Positions 35,784 through 45,517 are shown, counted from the stretch's first letter. The stretch is DNA of 64,000 nt from Chitinimonas taiwanensis DSM 18899 (GCF_900119825.1 NZ_FPKR01000014.1:1-64000); one strand, 5' to 3'. Program-made: numbers and translations. Notes: generated by a model not told the origin, from the letters alone.

Positions 35784-37187
35784 CTAATGCGCCTGCTCGC
35801 GCCGCCGTACCACGGTCACGCTGCATGGCGATTCGGCCACTACCTGGGCGGATACGCTGCCCAGATGCCGGCGCAGCGCCGAGCTTTCACGTGCACCCAT
35901 GATCAGGTGGTCGACCTGATTCTGGCGCGCGAACTCGACCAGGGCGCTGGCCGGGTCGGGCGCCGCCAGCACATGGAAGGTGATGCGTGCCTCGGGCAGG
36001 GCCAAGGGCTTGGCCCAATGACGCACACTGACCATGCGCTTCACGCGCAAATTGCGCCCCGCCTCGTCCTCATTGAAATCGATGCCGATGCGCTGGGTCT
36101 TCAGCACGCTCACGCAGGCCAGGCGCGCCTCGCCCGCCACACTCATCAACAGCCGCACCGAGCGCAGCAGCGATTCATTCAGCGCCTCCTGCCCAGGCGA
36201 CACATCCACCGCCACCATCACGATGGGCGCACGGTCGAGCCGTTCGGCCGCACTGTGCTGGGCGACCGGCTCGCGCCCCAGTGCGCGCAGCCAGCGCTTG
36301 AACACCGGCCAGAGTGCGTCGGCCTCGCGCTTGTCGGCCAGCGCGGTAAGCGGTAACTGGTCGGGGTGGCGCAGCACCAGGGCCAGCTCGGCCGCAGTGG
36401 CAAAGCGTTGTGCCGGGTCCACCGCCAAACAGCGCAGGATGATCTGCTGCAGCCAGGGCGGACAGTCGGCACGCAGCGCGCGCGGCGGCGTGGGATCACG
36501 CCACAGGCGCTTGCGCACCCCAGCCTGGCTGGTGGGGAAGCCAAATGGGCGCACACCGGTCAGCAGGTAGTAAAGCATCACGCCCAGGGCAAACAGATCG
36601 GAGCGTGGCTCATTGCGATCATGCAAGACCTGCTCGGGCGACATATAGGGCGCGGTGCCGAGCGGCAGGCGGAATTCCTCGGCCAGCAGATCAGGCAGGC
36701 GGTCGTGGCGTGCCAGGCCAAAGTCCACCAGCACCGCCGTGCCATCGGGGCGGAACAGGATATTGCTCGGCTTGATATCGAGGTGGATGACCTGCTGGCG
36801 GTGCAGATCGTGCAGCGCCTCGGCCACCCGCGCGCCAATGCTGGCCACCACCTCAACGCTCAGCGGCAAGTCATCCAGCCGCGCACGCAGCGATGCACCG
36901 CCCACCCGCTCCATGACCAGATAAGGCTGGGCGGTGAAGTCACCGCTGGCGACAAATGCGGGTACATGCGGGCCATGCAGGCGTGGCAGGATCATCTGCT
37001 CGGTCTCGAAGCCGACGATGGCGGTCGGATCATCCTCACCGCGCAGACGCGGCAGCTTCATCACCATCTCGCCGCGAAAATGCGCATGGCTGACCGCCCA
37101 GATGGTGGCCATGCCACCATCGGCCAGTTTTTCCTGCAGGGTAAAGCCGTCGATCTGCTGGCCAGGCTGGAAATCCAGACGCGCCAT
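35784..37187 (-). CDS. Serine/threonine protein kinase with C-terminal UspA domain
   Basis: The 467-residue protein has a Hanks-type kinase domain: glycine loop LADGGMATIW, ATP lysine K44 (MVMKLPR), catalytic HLDIKPSN (D137), DFG (D155), and GTAPYMSPEQ, with RSDLFALGVMLYYLLTG. After about residue 315 comes a universal-stress-type domain (IVMVAVDVSPGQEALNESLLRS ... DHLIMGARESSALRRHLGSVS). No membrane segment is seen, so it is probably cytoplasmic. Two bases separate it from an upstream metallophosphatase gene, suggesting a kinase-phosphatase pair. Confidence 0.93.
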   Translation of the reverse strand: MARLDFQPGQQIDGFTLQEKLADGGMATIWAVSHAHFRGEMVMKLPRLRGEDDPTAIVGFETEQMILPRLHGPHVPAFVASGDFTAQPYLVMERVGGASLRARLDDLPLSVEVVASIGARVAEALHDLHRQQVIHLDIKPSNILFRPDGTAVLVDFGLARHDRLPDLLAEEFRLPLGTAPYMSPEQVLHDRNEPRSDLFALGVMLYYLLTGVRPFGFPTSQAGVRKRLWRDPTPPRALRADCPPWLQQIILRCLAVDPAQRFATAAELALVLRHPDQLPLTALADKREADALWPVFKRWLRALGREPVAQHSAAERLDRAPIVMVAVDVSPGQEALNESLLRSVRLLMSVAGEARLACVSVLKTQRIGIDFNEDEAGRNLRVKRMVSVRHWAKPLALPEARITFHVLAAPDPASALVEFARQNQVDHLIMGARESSALRRHLGSVSAQVVAESPCSVTVVRRREQAH

Positions 37188-37189
37188 GC

Positions 37190-37933
37190 TCAGCCCGCCG
37201 TTTCCAGACGACGTGCCAGCGGCTCGGGCAGGCCGGCGGCACGCACCGCCGCGGCAGCGCCCGCATTGTCGTAAGGCACGCGCCGGAAAGTCAGGCTCTG
37301 GCTGTCGGTATCGAATAGCGCATAGGCGGCGGCCGGATTGCCATCGCGCGGCTGGCCGGCCGAACCGGGAATCGCCAGCCAGCGCCGCGGCCCCGCCAGC
37401 GGAATCGCCTGCCCAGGCACCGGCAGGTAGTGGCCCAGCTTGCCCATGCTGGACAGGTTGTACAGCGCCGGGTCGTGCGCATGGCCGCAGAAGATGAATT
37501 TATGCGGTACGGCCGCCAGCGCATGGGCGGCATCGGCCGGGCTCAGCACATACTCCCATTCCTCCGGCTGCCAGGGGTTGGCATGGGCGAAGAAGCACTG
37601 CTCGAGCTCGGCCGTCAGTGGCAGGCTGTGCAGGAAATCGCGCTGATGCGAAGCGAGGCGCGGGCGCGTCCATTCGATCACCGCCTGGGCATCGGGCCGC
37701 ATGCTGCGGCGCAGCGTGCCCGCGGTGGCCGCATCATGATTGCCTCGCACCGCAATCGCGCCCCATTCCACATAGTGCATGACAGTATCGAGTACCCATT
37801 CCGGGTCCGCCCCGTAGCCGACGTAATCACCCAGAAACACATAGCGATCGGGACTGAAGTCGGCCGCATCGTCGAGGCAGGCGCTCAAGGCCTGGCGATT
37901 AGCATGAAGATCGGTCAAGAGGGCAAGCAGCAT
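37190..37933 (-). CDS. Metallophosphoesterase (calcineurin-like, protein-phosphatase type)
   Basis: The 247-residue protein carries ALLTDLHANRQAL (DxH), YVFLGDYVGYGADP (GDxxxxG), VRGNHD (GNHD) and FIFCGHAHDPAL (GHxH), the complete metal-binding set. Its layout with small internal loops resembles bacterial diadenosine-tetraphosphate or Ser/Thr phosphatases. ATG 37933 is the start next to the first motif; the longer frame would reach across the divergent gene. It is followed by the kinase gene after two bases. Confidence 0.92.
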   Translation of the reverse strand: MLLALLTDLHANRQALSACLDDAADFSPDRYVFLGDYVGYGADPEWVLDTVMHYVEWGAIAVRGNHDAATAGTLRRSMRPDAQAVIEWTRPRLASHQRDFLHSLPLTAELEQCFFAHANPWQPEEWEYVLSPADAAHALAAVPHKFIFCGHAHDPALYNLSSMGKLGHYLPVPGQAIPLAGPRRWLAIPGSAGQPRDGNPAAAYALFDTDSQSLTFRRVPYDNAGAAAAVRAAGLPEPLARRLETAG

Positions 37934-38018
37934 GGCGGCAGATTCGACAGAACAGGCTTCCAGCATAAGGCCTGGCGCGCCTACACTGTTGCCCTTTATC
38001 AAACCCGGGTCGCCCGCC

Positions 38019-38561
38019 ATGTCCGATTACGCCCTGCGCCTCGCCCGCCTGCACGCCGAACTCGACATCCGCGCCGACCACCCACAGCTGCAGGCCCTGC
38101 CCTGCTGCAGCGAAGCCAGCCTGCTGGTGCCGCTTGGCCTCGATGCCTTCGGGCGCGACCAGTTCGCCGAACCGACCACGGCGGCCGCCTGGCGCGCCAT
38201 GCACGCGGCCGCGCTGGCCGACGGCGTGGTGCTGCAGCTCGCCTCCGCCTTTCGCAGCGTCGACTACCAGGCCGGTCTGATCCGCCGCAAGCTGGCCCAA
38301 GGCCAGAGTATCGACGCCATCCTGACCGTGAGCGCCGCGCCCGGCCATAGCGAGCACCACACCGGCCGTGCGCTGGATATCACCACGCCCGATAGCGAGG
38401 CGCTGGAACCAAGTTTCGAACACACCCCCGCCTTTGCCTGGCTGCTCTTGCATGCGGCGCGCTTTGGCTTTCGCCTCAGCTACCCGCGCAACAACCCCTA
38501 CGGCATTGCTTACGAACCCTGGCACTGGTGCTATGCACCGGCTGCCACCACCCCGGCCTGA
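38019..38561 (+). CDS. M15-family D-alanyl-D-alanine carboxypeptidase (VanY-like)
   Basis: The 180-residue protein shows the VanY fold: LASAFRSVDYQAGLI, SEHHTGRALDI (first zinc ligands), and the C-terminal EPWHWCYAP with the catalytic Glu and last His. No signal peptide is visible, so it may act on cytoplasmic peptides or be released otherwise. ATG 38019 is chosen because it starts the domain; the upstream start at 37932 would lie in the divergent phosphatase gene. Two bases separate its stop from the next gene. Confidence 0.9.
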   Translation: MSDYALRLARLHAELDIRADHPQLQALPCCSEASLLVPLGLDAFGRDQFAEPTTAAAWRAMHAAALADGVVLQLASAFRSVDYQAGLIRRKLAQGQSIDAILTVSAAPGHSEHHTGRALDITTPDSEALEPSFEHTPAFAWLLLHAARFGFRLSYPRNNPYGIAYEPWHWCYAPAATTPA

Positions 38562-38563
38562 CC

Positions 38564-39208
38564 ATGCCCCATACCCAACTCTGGCTGATACGCCACGGCG
38601 AGACCGCCTGGAATGCCGAACGTCGCTTCCAAGGCCATACCGATGTGCCGCTGAACGCCACCGGCGTGCAGCAGGCCAAGAAAGTGGCCGAGAAGCTGAT
38701 CCGCCAGCACGGCCAGCAGTCGTTCAGCGCCGTGTACAGCAGCGATCTGAGCCGCGCGCGCCATACAGCCGAGCCGACCGCGCTGGCGATCAAACTGCCG
38801 ATACGCCTCGACGCACGCTTACGCGAACGCCACTACGGCGTGCTGTCCACGCTGACCCCGGAAGAAATGGCTGCCGAGCACCCGGAAGCGTTCCGCCACT
38901 GGCAGCAACGCGACCCGGCCTATGTGCTGCCTGAGGGCGAGAGCCTCAACCAGTTCAATCAGCGCGTGCTCGACGCGCTGGCCAGCATCGCGCGCGAGCA
39001 CCCGGGCCAGGCGGTCATCGTGGTCGCGCATGGCGGCGTGCTCGATTGTGCCTACCGCGCCGCGCAGAATATGCCGCTGTCCGAGGCACGCCAGCACCCG
39101 CTGCACAATGCCAGCGTGAACCAGCTGCGCTTCGCCGACGGCCGTTTCCATATCGAGCGCTGGGGTGATATCGGCCACCTCGAACAAGCCGCCATCGACG
39201 AGCTGTAG
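38564..39208 (+). CDS. Histidine phosphatase (phosphoglycerate mutase-like family)
   Basis: This 214-residue protein has LIRHGETAWNAERRFQGHTDVPLN, the RHG phosphohistidine motif, YSSDLSRARHTAEPTA, the RERHYG acid motif and VVAHGGVLD with the second His. It belongs to branch 1, which includes CobC-like and GpmB-like phosphatases; the substrate is unknown. The start follows the peptidase stop by two bases, and radA begins three bases after its end. Confidence 0.92.
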   Translation: MPHTQLWLIRHGETAWNAERRFQGHTDVPLNATGVQQAKKVAEKLIRQHGQQSFSAVYSSDLSRARHTAEPTALAIKLPIRLDARLRERHYGVLSTLTPEEMAAEHPEAFRHWQQRDPAYVLPEGESLNQFNQRVLDALASIAREHPGQAVIVVAHGGVLDCAYRAAQNMPLSEARQHPLHNASVNQLRFADGRFHIERWGDIGHLEQAAIDEL

Positions 39209-39211
39209 ACC

Positions 39212-40576
39212 ATGGCCAAGGCAAAGACCGTCTACACCTGCGCCGAATGCGGCGGCATCAACCCGAAATGGCAGGGCCAATGCCCGCACTGCCAGGCCTG
39301 GAACACGCTGAGCGAGACGCTGGCACCCGAGCCGCGCACGGCGAACAGCCGCTTTCATGCGCTGGCCGCTGGCGGCGGCGTGCAATCGCTGGCCGATGTC
39401 GACACCGCCGAAGCGCCGCGCACACCGACCGGCAGCGAGGAACTCGACCGCGTGCTGGGTGGCGGCTTGGTGCGAGGCGCCGTGGTATTGATCGGCGGCG
39501 ACCCCGGCATCGGCAAATCCACGCTGCTCTTGCAGGCGCTGTGCCACCTGGGCCAGCAACAGCCGGTGCTGTATGTCTCAGGCGAAGAGTCGGCGCAGCA
39601 GATCGCGCTACGCGCGCGCCGTCTAGCCCTGGAAGCCGGGCCGGTGCGCCTCCTAGCCGAGATCAATCTGGAAACCATCCTCGCCACCCTGGCCAAGGAA
39701 AAACCGCAGATCGCGGTCATCGACTCGATCCAGACCGTGTATTCCGAGCAGCTGCAATCGGCACCGGGCAGTGTAGCCCAGGTGCGCGAATGCTCGGCCC
39801 AGCTGACCCGCTATGCCAAGCAGAGCGGCACCACCATCCTGCTGGTCGGCCATGTGACCAAGGATGGCGCACTGGCCGGCCCGCGCGTGCTCGAACATAT
39901 CGTCGACGCAGTGCTGTATTTCGAGGGCGATACCCATTCGAGCTTCCGCCTGATCCGCGCGCAGAAGAACCGCTTCGGCGCAGTAAACGAGCTGGGCGTG
40001 TTCGCCATGACCGACAAGGGCTTGCGCGGGGTCAGCAACCCGTCTGCACTTTTCCTCAGCCAGCACAGTGAACCGGTGCCGGGTGCCTGCGTACTGGTCA
40101 CTCAAGAGGGTACCCGCCCCCTGCTGGTCGAAATCCAGGCCCTGGTGGACGAGGCCCATGCGCCGAATCCCAAGCGCCTAGCCGTGGGTCTGGAACAGAA
40201 CCGGCTCGCGCTGCTGCTGGCGGTACTGCACCGGCATGCGGGCGTGGCCTGCTTTGACCAGGATGTCTTCCTGAATGCCGTGGGTGGCGTGCGCATTGCC
40301 GAGCCGGCGGCCGACCTGGCCGTACTGTTGGCCATCGTGTCCTCGCTGCGCGGCAAGGCCCTGCCCGAAAAGCTGGTGGTGTTCGGCGAAGTGGGGCTGG
40401 CGGGTGAGGTACGCCCGGTACAGCGCGGCCAGGAACGCCTGAAGGAAGCTGCCAAACTCGGCTTTACCTGCGCCATCATCCCCAAGGCCAATGCACCCAA
40501 GACCCCGATACCAGGCATGAAGGTCACCGCGGTGGAGCGGCTTGAGCAGGCCGTCTCGGCCATGCGTGGCGACTGA
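39212..40576 (+). CDS. radA: DNA repair protein RadA
   Basis: The 454-residue protein has the N-terminal zinc finger (CAECGG ... CPHCQAW), the RecA-like core with Walker [15 protein letters not shown], the RadA-specific [13 protein letters not shown] motif, and a C-terminal Lon-protease-like domain ([33 protein letters not shown]). It drives branch migration in recombination. It is the last gene of the short run starting at the VanY gene. Confidence 0.97.
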   Translation: MAKAKTVYTCAECGGINPKWQGQCPHCQAWNTLSETLAPEPRTANSRFHALAAGGGVQSLADVDTAEAPRTPTGSEELDRVLGGGLVRGAVVLIGGDPGIGKSTLLLQALCHLGQQQPVLYVSGEESAQQIALRARRLALEAGPVRLLAEINLETILATLAKEKPQIAVIDSIQTVYSEQLQSAPGSVAQVRECSAQLTRYAKQSGTTILLVGHVTKDGALAGPRVLEHIVDAVLYFEGDTHSSFRLIRAQKNRFGAVNELGVFAMTDKGLRGVSNPSALFLSQHSEPVPGACVLVTQEGTRPLLVEIQALVDEAHAPNPKRLAVGLEQNRLALLLAVLHRHAGVACFDQDVFLNAVGGVRIAEPAADLAVLLAIVSSLRGKALPEKLVVFGEVGLAGEVRPVQRGQERLKEAAKLGFTCAIIPKANAPKTPIPGMKVTAVERLEQAVSAMRGD

Positions 40577-40695
40577 GCTATCGCGTCTATCTAAACATTC
40601 AATCGCCCGATCCATTCCGGTTGCGCGGATGTTCGGTTACGATTCGCTCCGTACTGCCGGTTGCCCCGGCGCGTTCTAGATCGATTGGAGAAATA

Positions 40696-41025
40696 ATGAG
40701 CAACGAGCTGATTCACCACGTAAGCGATGCCAGCTTTGATAACGACGTACTGAAGGCCGAAGGCCCGGTGCTGGTCGACTACTGGGCTGAGTGGTGCGGT
40801 CCGTGCAAGATGATCGCCCCGATCCTGGACGAAGTGGCGAATGAATATGCTGGCAAGCTCAAGGTCAGCAAGCTGAACATCGATGAAAACCAGGCCACCC
40901 CACCCAAGTACGGCATCCGCGGCATCCCGACCCTGATGATCTTCAAGGATGGCGCCGTGGTGGCCACCAAGGTCGGCGCGCTGAGCAAGTCGCAACTGAC
41001 CGCCTTCATCGACAGCCATATCTGA
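40696..41025 (+). CDS. trxA: Thioredoxin
   Basis: A 109-residue thioredoxin with the active site [13 protein letters not shown] and the cis-proline loop [14 protein letters not shown] 40696 has GGAG seven bases upstream and gives the normal length; the in-frame ATG at 40621 would add an unlikely tail. It reduces cytoplasmic protein disulfides. A strong terminator follows. Confidence 0.97.
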   Translation: MSNELIHHVSDASFDNDVLKAEGPVLVDYWAEWCGPCKMIAPILDEVANEYAGKLKVSKLNIDENQATPPKYGIRGIPTLMIFKDGAVVATKVGALSKSQLTAFIDSHI

Positions 41026-41048
41026 GTCGACACCCAGCGAAATACCCG

Positions 41049-41088
41049 AAGCCGCGTGCCTGCCCTACGACAGCCACGCGGCTTTTAT
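41049..41088 (+). terminator. Rho-independent terminator after trxA
   Basis: A 10-base perfect stem, AAGCCGCGTG (41049-41058) with CACGCGGCTT (41075-41084), followed by TTTTATAT. It lies 23 bases after the trxA stop. The rest of 41089-41254 is the untranslated leader of rho. Confidence 0.9.
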
Positions 41089-41254
41089 ATTGCTGCTCGT
41101 TGACAGCCAGCAAACGCGCAACTAAGCTCCGCGCATACCTAGATCCAGCGATTGCCGATGTTTCCTTTCCGGCAATGACCGGCGCCCTGCCGAGCCTCTC
41201 AGTACTCCCAGATTAAATAAATCCCTCCACCCAGACTGGAAAGTCTATCCGCAC

Positions 41255-42505
41255 ATGCATTTGTCCGATCTAAAGCACAAGCACGTATCCGAGCTGGTCG
41301 ATATGGCCACCGATATTGACGGTGCAAACCGGATGCGCAAGCAGGACCTGATCTTCGCCCTTTTGAAGAGCCAGGCCAAAAAAGGCGAAAGCATCTTCGG
41401 CGACGGCACCATGGAAGTGCTGCCCGATGGCTTCGGCTTTTTGCGCAGCCCCGATACCAGCTACCTGGCTGGCCCAGACGACATCTACGTCTCGCCCTCG
41501 CAAATCCGCCGCTTCAACCTGCATACCGGCGACACCGTCGAAGGCGAGATCCGCACCCCCAAGGATGGCGAGCGCTACTTCGCGCTGGTCAAGGTGGACA
41601 AGGTCAACGGCGAACCGCCCGAAGCCGCCAAGAACAAGATCCTGTTCGAAAATCTGACCCCGCTGTTCCCGACCAAGCGTTTGCAGCTTGAGCGCGACAT
41701 CAAGTCCGAACAGAACATCACTGGCCGCATCATCGATCTGGTCGCACCGATCGGCAAAGGCCAGCGCGGCCTCCTGGTTGCGCCGCCCAAGTCGGGCAAG
41801 ACCGTGATGCTGCAGAACATCGCGCATGCGATCACCGCCAATCACCCCGATGTGGTGCTGATTGTGCTGCTGATCGACGAGCGCCCCGAGGAAGTGACCG
41901 AAATGAGCCGCAATGTGCGCGGCGAAGTGGTCGCCTCGACCTTCGACGAACCGGCCACACGCCATGTGCAGGTCGCCGAGATGGTGATCGAAAAGGCCAA
42001 GCGCCTGGTCGAGCACAAGAAGGATGTGGTGGTACTGCTCGACTCGATCACTCGCCTGGCGCGCGCCTACAACACCGTGATCCCGGCCTCGGGCAAGGTG
42101 CTGACCGGCGGTGTGGATGCGAATGCCCTGCAAAAGCCCAAGCGCTTCTTCGGCGCGGCACGCAATATCGAGGAAGGCGGTTCGCTGACCATCATCGCCA
42201 CCGCCCTGATCGATACCGGCAGCCGCATGGATGACGTGATCTACGAAGAATTCAAGGGCACCGGCAATATGGAAATCCATCTCGACCGCCGCATGGCTGA
42301 GAAGCGGATTTACCCGGCCATCAACGTCAACCGCTCCGGTACCCGCCGTGAAGAGTTACTGATTCCCGCCGAGCAACTGCAGAAGATCTGGGTGCTGCGC
42401 AAGCTGCTCTATCCGATGGACGAGCTCGAAGCGATGGAATTCCTGTTCGATAAGATCAAGCAGACCAAGACCAATAACGACTTCTTCGATTCGATGCGTC
42501 GTTGA
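41255..42505 (+). CDS. rho: Transcription termination factor Rho
   Basis: The 416-residue ring ATPase starts [17 protein letters not shown] (Rho N domain), then the cold-shock-like RNA-binding domain ([29 protein letters not shown]) and the ATPase core with Walker [11 protein letters not shown] and [12 protein letters not shown]. Length and motifs match E. coli Rho closely. It is flanked by terminators on both sides and so is transcribed alone. Confidence 0.98.
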   Translation: MHLSDLKHKHVSELVDMATDIDGANRMRKQDLIFALLKSQAKKGESIFGDGTMEVLPDGFGFLRSPDTSYLAGPDDIYVSPSQIRRFNLHTGDTVEGEIRTPKDGERYFALVKVDKVNGEPPEAAKNKILFENLTPLFPTKRLQLERDIKSEQNITGRIIDLVAPIGKGQRGLLVAPPKSGKTVMLQNIAHAITANHPDVVLIVLLIDERPEEVTEMSRNVRGEVVASTFDEPATRHVQVAEMVIEKAKRLVEHKKDVVVLLDSITRLARAYNTVIPASGKVLTGGVDANALQKPKRFFGAARNIEEGGSLTIIATALIDTGSRMDDVIYEEFKGTGNMEIHLDRRMAEKRIYPAINVNRSGTRREELLIPAEQLQKIWVLRKLLYPMDELEAMEFLFDKIKQTKTNNDFFDSMRR

Positions 42506-42537
42506 TGGATGTTAGGTTCTTGTTCACCTGATCCTGC

Positions 42538-42564
42538 AACCGGCCTGTTCCCAGGCCGGTTTTG
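42538..42564 (+). terminator. Rho-independent terminator after rho
   Basis: Stem AACCGGCCT (42538-42546) with AGGCCGGTT (42553-42561), six-base loop, then a short T run (TTTGCTTT). Confidence 0.85.
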
Positions 42565-42587
42565 CTTTGCGCCGCGCGTGGTTTTTC

Positions 42588-42617
42588 TTGCCCAATCAAG
42601 ACGTTCTCACGCATAAT
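42588..42617 (+). promoter_or_regulatory. Candidate sigma-70 promoter for the L31 gene
   Basis: TTGCCC (42588-42593) and CATAAT (42612-42617) with an 18-base spacer, between the rho terminator and the L31 gene start at 42686. Confidence 0.5.
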
Positions 42618-42685
42618 CGCGAACTTTTCTACGTAAGACGGGCGCTGCACAACCCAGGCCCACCTTTAGCTAAGGGACCCCCGAA

Positions 42686-42946
42686 ATGAAAGCTGGCATT
42701 CACCCCGAGTACAACGAAGTCATCTTCTTTGACGCTAGCGTTGACTTCAAATTCCTGACCCGTACCACCATGAAGGCACGCGGTGCTGAAATGATGAAGT
42801 GGACCGACGGCAAGGAATACCCGGTCGTGCGTCTGGACGTGTCGTCCGAATCGCATCCCTTCTACACCGGCAAGCAAAAGATCGTCGATACCGCTGGCCG
42901 TATCGAGAAGTTCAAGAACAAGTTTGCTCTGTACGGCAAGAAGTAA
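42686..42946 (+). CDS. rpmE2: 50S ribosomal protein L31 type B
   Basis: The 86-residue protein ([19 protein letters not shown] ... [20 protein letters not shown]) is the zinc-free type B form of L31, lacking the CxxC pair of the type A protein. The paralogue form is often favoured under zinc limitation, but here it may be the only one. An AAGGGA site precedes the start. A terminator follows. Confidence 0.97.
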   Translation: MKAGIHPEYNEVIFFDASVDFKFLTRTTMKARGAEMMKWTDGKEYPVVRLDVSSESHPFYTGKQKIVDTAGRIEKFKNKFALYGKK

Positions 42947-42964
42947 TTCCTGCGCGTATTTGCG

Positions 42965-42991
42965 AAAAAGGCAGCCTAGGCTGCCTTTTTT
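42965..42991 (+). terminator. Rho-independent terminator after rpmE2
   Basis: Near-palindromic AAAAAGGCAGC-CTAG-GCTGCCTTTTTT, an intrinsic terminator 19 bases after the L31 stop. The A run on the left arm would also let it work on the other strand. Confidence 0.92.
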
Positions 42992-43067
42992 GTTGTGTCT
43001 GCCGCAGGCCATGCGACCCCGGCCCCACGCCTGTTAGACTCCGCGCATTGCCCAGCCGCCCCTCACG

Positions 43068-44714
43068 ATGCTCACCTACACCCCGCCCCACGAACAAGAC
43101 CTACCCCCTGCGACCGAGAAGCCCTGGCTGCTCCTGCTGCTTTGCCTAGCCTGGCTGCTGCCTGGCCTGCTTGGGCGCGAGCCGCTCAAGCCAGACGAGA
43201 TCATCGTCAGCGATATCGTGCGCCATCTGCTTGACGGTGGCAGCTGGAGCCTGCCGCAAATGGCCGGCGAGCCCTGGCTGGAGCGCGCACCGCTGTTCTA
43301 CTGGGTGGCGGCCGGTTTTGCCTATCTGGGCCAGTGGCTGGGCCTAAGCTTGCATGAAGGTGCGCGGCTGGCTACCGGCGCCTGGATGGCACTCGCGCTA
43401 TGGGGCGTTGGCCTCGCTGCGCGCGAACAGATTGGCCGGCGCCATGGGCGCAGCGCGGTGTTGATCCTGATTGGCTGCGTGGGCCTGTTGATGCCCGGTC
43501 ACTCGCTCAGCGGCGATGTGGCGGTGCTGGCTGGCTGGGGCTGGGGCATCTATGCGCTGGCGCTCGCACCGCGCCTTCCCTTCCCGGCCGGCGTGCTGCT
43601 TGGTGTGGCGATGGCGGTCTGCGGCTTGGCTGGCAGCCTGGCCGAGGCCGCCCTGCTGCTGGTGCTGGCACTCGGCCTACTGTTGTTCCGCCACTGGCGC
43701 TTCCAGCGCTATGCGCTAACCCTGATTATCGCCATGGCGATTGCCCTGCCGCTGATCGCCAGCTGGCCGCTCACCCTGCGCCAGGTGGCGCCGGCTGCCT
43801 TCACCAGCTGGTATGACATCTACTCACTCGGTTTCTTCGGTGGCTTTGCCCAGCTGCGCGCGCTGCACCCATTTGGCTACTACCTGTCCCTGCTACCCTG
43901 GTTTGCTTGGCCAAGCTGGTTCCTGGCCGGCGCCACGCTGTGGATGCAGCGCGACCGCCTGCATCAGCCGCGCTTCCAGCTGCCGCTGCTGGCCGGCGGC
44001 CTCACCTTGCTCTGCCTGCTGCTGTCCGATAGCGGCCGCGCGGGTTACGCGCTGCTGCTCTTGCCGCCACTGGCGCTGATCGGTGCGGTAGGACTCGATG
44101 TGTTGCGCCGCGGTGCCGCGTCCTTCATCAACTGGTTCGGCGTGCTGACCTTTGGCTTCCTGGCGCTGTATATCTGGGTGATCTGGAGCGCCATGCATCT
44201 GGGCAGCCCGGCGCGCCTGTCCGAGCGCATCCGCGAGCTGGCGCCCAGTTTCGAGGCCAGTCTGTCCATCCCCGCCCTGGTCCTGGCGGTACTGATGACG
44301 GCGGCCTGGCTGTGGGCGGTATCGCGCAGCCGCACCATGGGCCGCCAGGCGGTCACCAACTGGGCCGCCGGCATCACACTGTGCTGGGGCCTGGCTACCG
44401 CCTTTGCCAGCGGCTGGGTGGATGCGCGCACCAGCTACCGCGACTTTGCCGCCAGCCTGGCCGGCCAGCTACCCAAGCATGAATGCGTTAGCAGCGAGAA
44501 CCTGCAAAGCAATCAGCGCGCGGCCCTGCATTACTACCTGGGCCTGAACACCAGCAGACGCGAGATCCACCCCGATAGCGACTGCCGCTGGCTGCTGCGC
44601 CAGGGTGGGCGCGAGACACTATCGGCGCCGCCCGGCTGGCAGGAAGTCTGGCAGGGGGCTCGCCCCGGCGATCGCAACGAACGCTATTACCTGTACCGGA
44701 AGCCGGTCGTATGA
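43068..44714 (+). CDS. GT39/ArnT-like integral-membrane glycosyltransferase
   Basis: A 548-residue membrane protein with about 12 hydrophobic segments. Its first periplasmic loop reads REPLKPDEIIVSDIVRHLL followed by GEPWLERAPLFYW, the layout of the ArnT/PMT group, in which the early acidic residue is catalytic. It should use a polyprenyl-phosphate sugar donor to glycosylate lipid A or proteins on the periplasmic side. The C-terminal part (about 450-548) is soluble and periplasmic. The donor is not predictable. It overlaps the SemiSWEET gene by four bases. Confidence 0.85.
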   Translation: MLTYTPPHEQDLPPATEKPWLLLLLCLAWLLPGLLGREPLKPDEIIVSDIVRHLLDGGSWSLPQMAGEPWLERAPLFYWVAAGFAYLGQWLGLSLHEGARLATGAWMALALWGVGLAAREQIGRRHGRSAVLILIGCVGLLMPGHSLSGDVAVLAGWGWGIYALALAPRLPFPAGVLLGVAMAVCGLAGSLAEAALLLVLALGLLLFRHWRFQRYALTLIIAMAIALPLIASWPLTLRQVAPAAFTSWYDIYSLGFFGGFAQLRALHPFGYYLSLLPWFAWPSWFLAGATLWMQRDRLHQPRFQLPLLAGGLTLLCLLLSDSGRAGYALLLLPPLALIGAVGLDVLRRGAASFINWFGVLTFGFLALYIWVIWSAMHLGSPARLSERIRELAPSFEASLSIPALVLAVLMTAAWLWAVSRSRTMGRQAVTNWAAGITLCWGLATAFASGWVDARTSYRDFAASLAGQLPKHECVSSENLQSNQRAALHYYLGLNTSRREIHPDSDCRWLLRQGGRETLSAPPGWQEVWQGARPGDRNERYYLYRKPVV

Positions 44715-45001
44715 GCGATAGCGCCACCCTGGTCGGCATGCTGGCCGGCTTTTGCACCACCGCCGCCTTCCTGCCCCAAGTGATCCGGGTCTGGCGCACG
44801 CGCCGTGCCGACGATATTTCCCTCGGCATGTATCTGCTCTTTGTCAGCGGCACCATACTGTGGCTGGTCTACGGCCTGATGATCGGCTCGCTACCAGTCG
44901 TGCTGTACAACATCATCACCAGCCTGCTGGCCGGCGCAGTCCTGCTGCTCAAGCTCTACTTCGAGCGCCAGCGTCGCCAAGCGGTACAAAAGAATCACTA
45001 A
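44711..45001 (+). CDS. SemiSWEET-type sugar transporter
   Basis: The 96-residue protein has three membrane helices and the PQ-loop signature AAFLPQVIRVWRTRRADDISLGMYLLF, typical of bacterial SemiSWEETs, which dimerise to move sugars across the membrane. Its ATGA overlap with the upstream glycosyltransferase gene implies coupled expression, though a shared function is only suggested. Confidence 0.92.
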   Translation: MSDSATLVGMLAGFCTTAAFLPQVIRVWRTRRADDISLGMYLLFVSGTILWLVYGLMIGSLPVVLYNIITSLLAGAVLLLKLYFERQRRQAVQKNH

Positions 45002-45065
45002 GCGCCAGGAACTTGGCGACGAAGCTGCTGGTCGGAGCTGCTGCATAGGGACTACACTGCACACC

Positions 45066-45431
45066 ATGTCTGGGCTCTACACTCTCTTTCTGCGGCTTCT
45101 GCCGGCCATCTGCGTCGCCATCATGACGCTGTTGCCCGCGCACGCCGCTGCGCCCAGCCCGCTGATCAAGAAGCCAGCCGTGCAGCAGATGGAAGAGCCC
45201 TGCCATAGCCCCATGGCCAGCAAGACTGTCAGCAGCAAGCCCGCCAAGAGTGATTGCTGCAATGGCGGTGACTGCAGCGCCAAATGCGCGAGCCAATGCG
45301 TGAAGCTGACCCCGATGGGCCTGCTGTTTGGGCAGGCCGATAGCCGGCTCTGCCGCCCCAGCCCCCTGCTGGCCGATAATTTCGACAGCTCCAGCCTGCC
45401 ACTCCCTGAGCGGCCTCCCCGTTTGATCTAG
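45066..45431 (+). CDS. Secreted Cys-rich protein at the head of a copper operon
   Basis: This 121-residue protein is not from a family I recognise. A signal peptide is clear (LRLLPAICVAIMTLLPAHAAAP), and the mature part has a central cluster CCNGGDCSAKCASQC and two Met-containing stretches. Being the first of six genes that encode a metal efflux channel, multicopper oxidase, DUF411 protein, cupredoxin and a Cys-rich peptide, it may bind or sense copper in the periplasm. No clear promoter could be seen in the 64 bases before it. Confidence 0.75.
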   Translation: MSGLYTLFLRLLPAICVAIMTLLPAHAAAPSPLIKKPAVQQMEEPCHSPMASKTVSSKPAKSDCCNGGDCSAKCASQCVKLTPMGLLFGQADSRLCRPSPLLADNFDSSSLPLPERPPRLI

Positions 45432-45504
45432 TCTTCCCTCACGTGCTGCGCCTGCCCCTGGGCATGCGCTGTCCTTGTTGTTGGCCGCTGTCTGCGGCCG
45501 AACC

Positions 45505-45509
45505 GGAGA
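45505..45509 (+). promoter_or_regulatory. Ribosome binding site deciding the TolC-like start
   Basis: GGAGA nine bases before the TTG at 45518. It supports this TTG over the longer GTG-started frame at 45443. Confidence 0.65.
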
Positions 45510-45517
45510 CTGGTATC

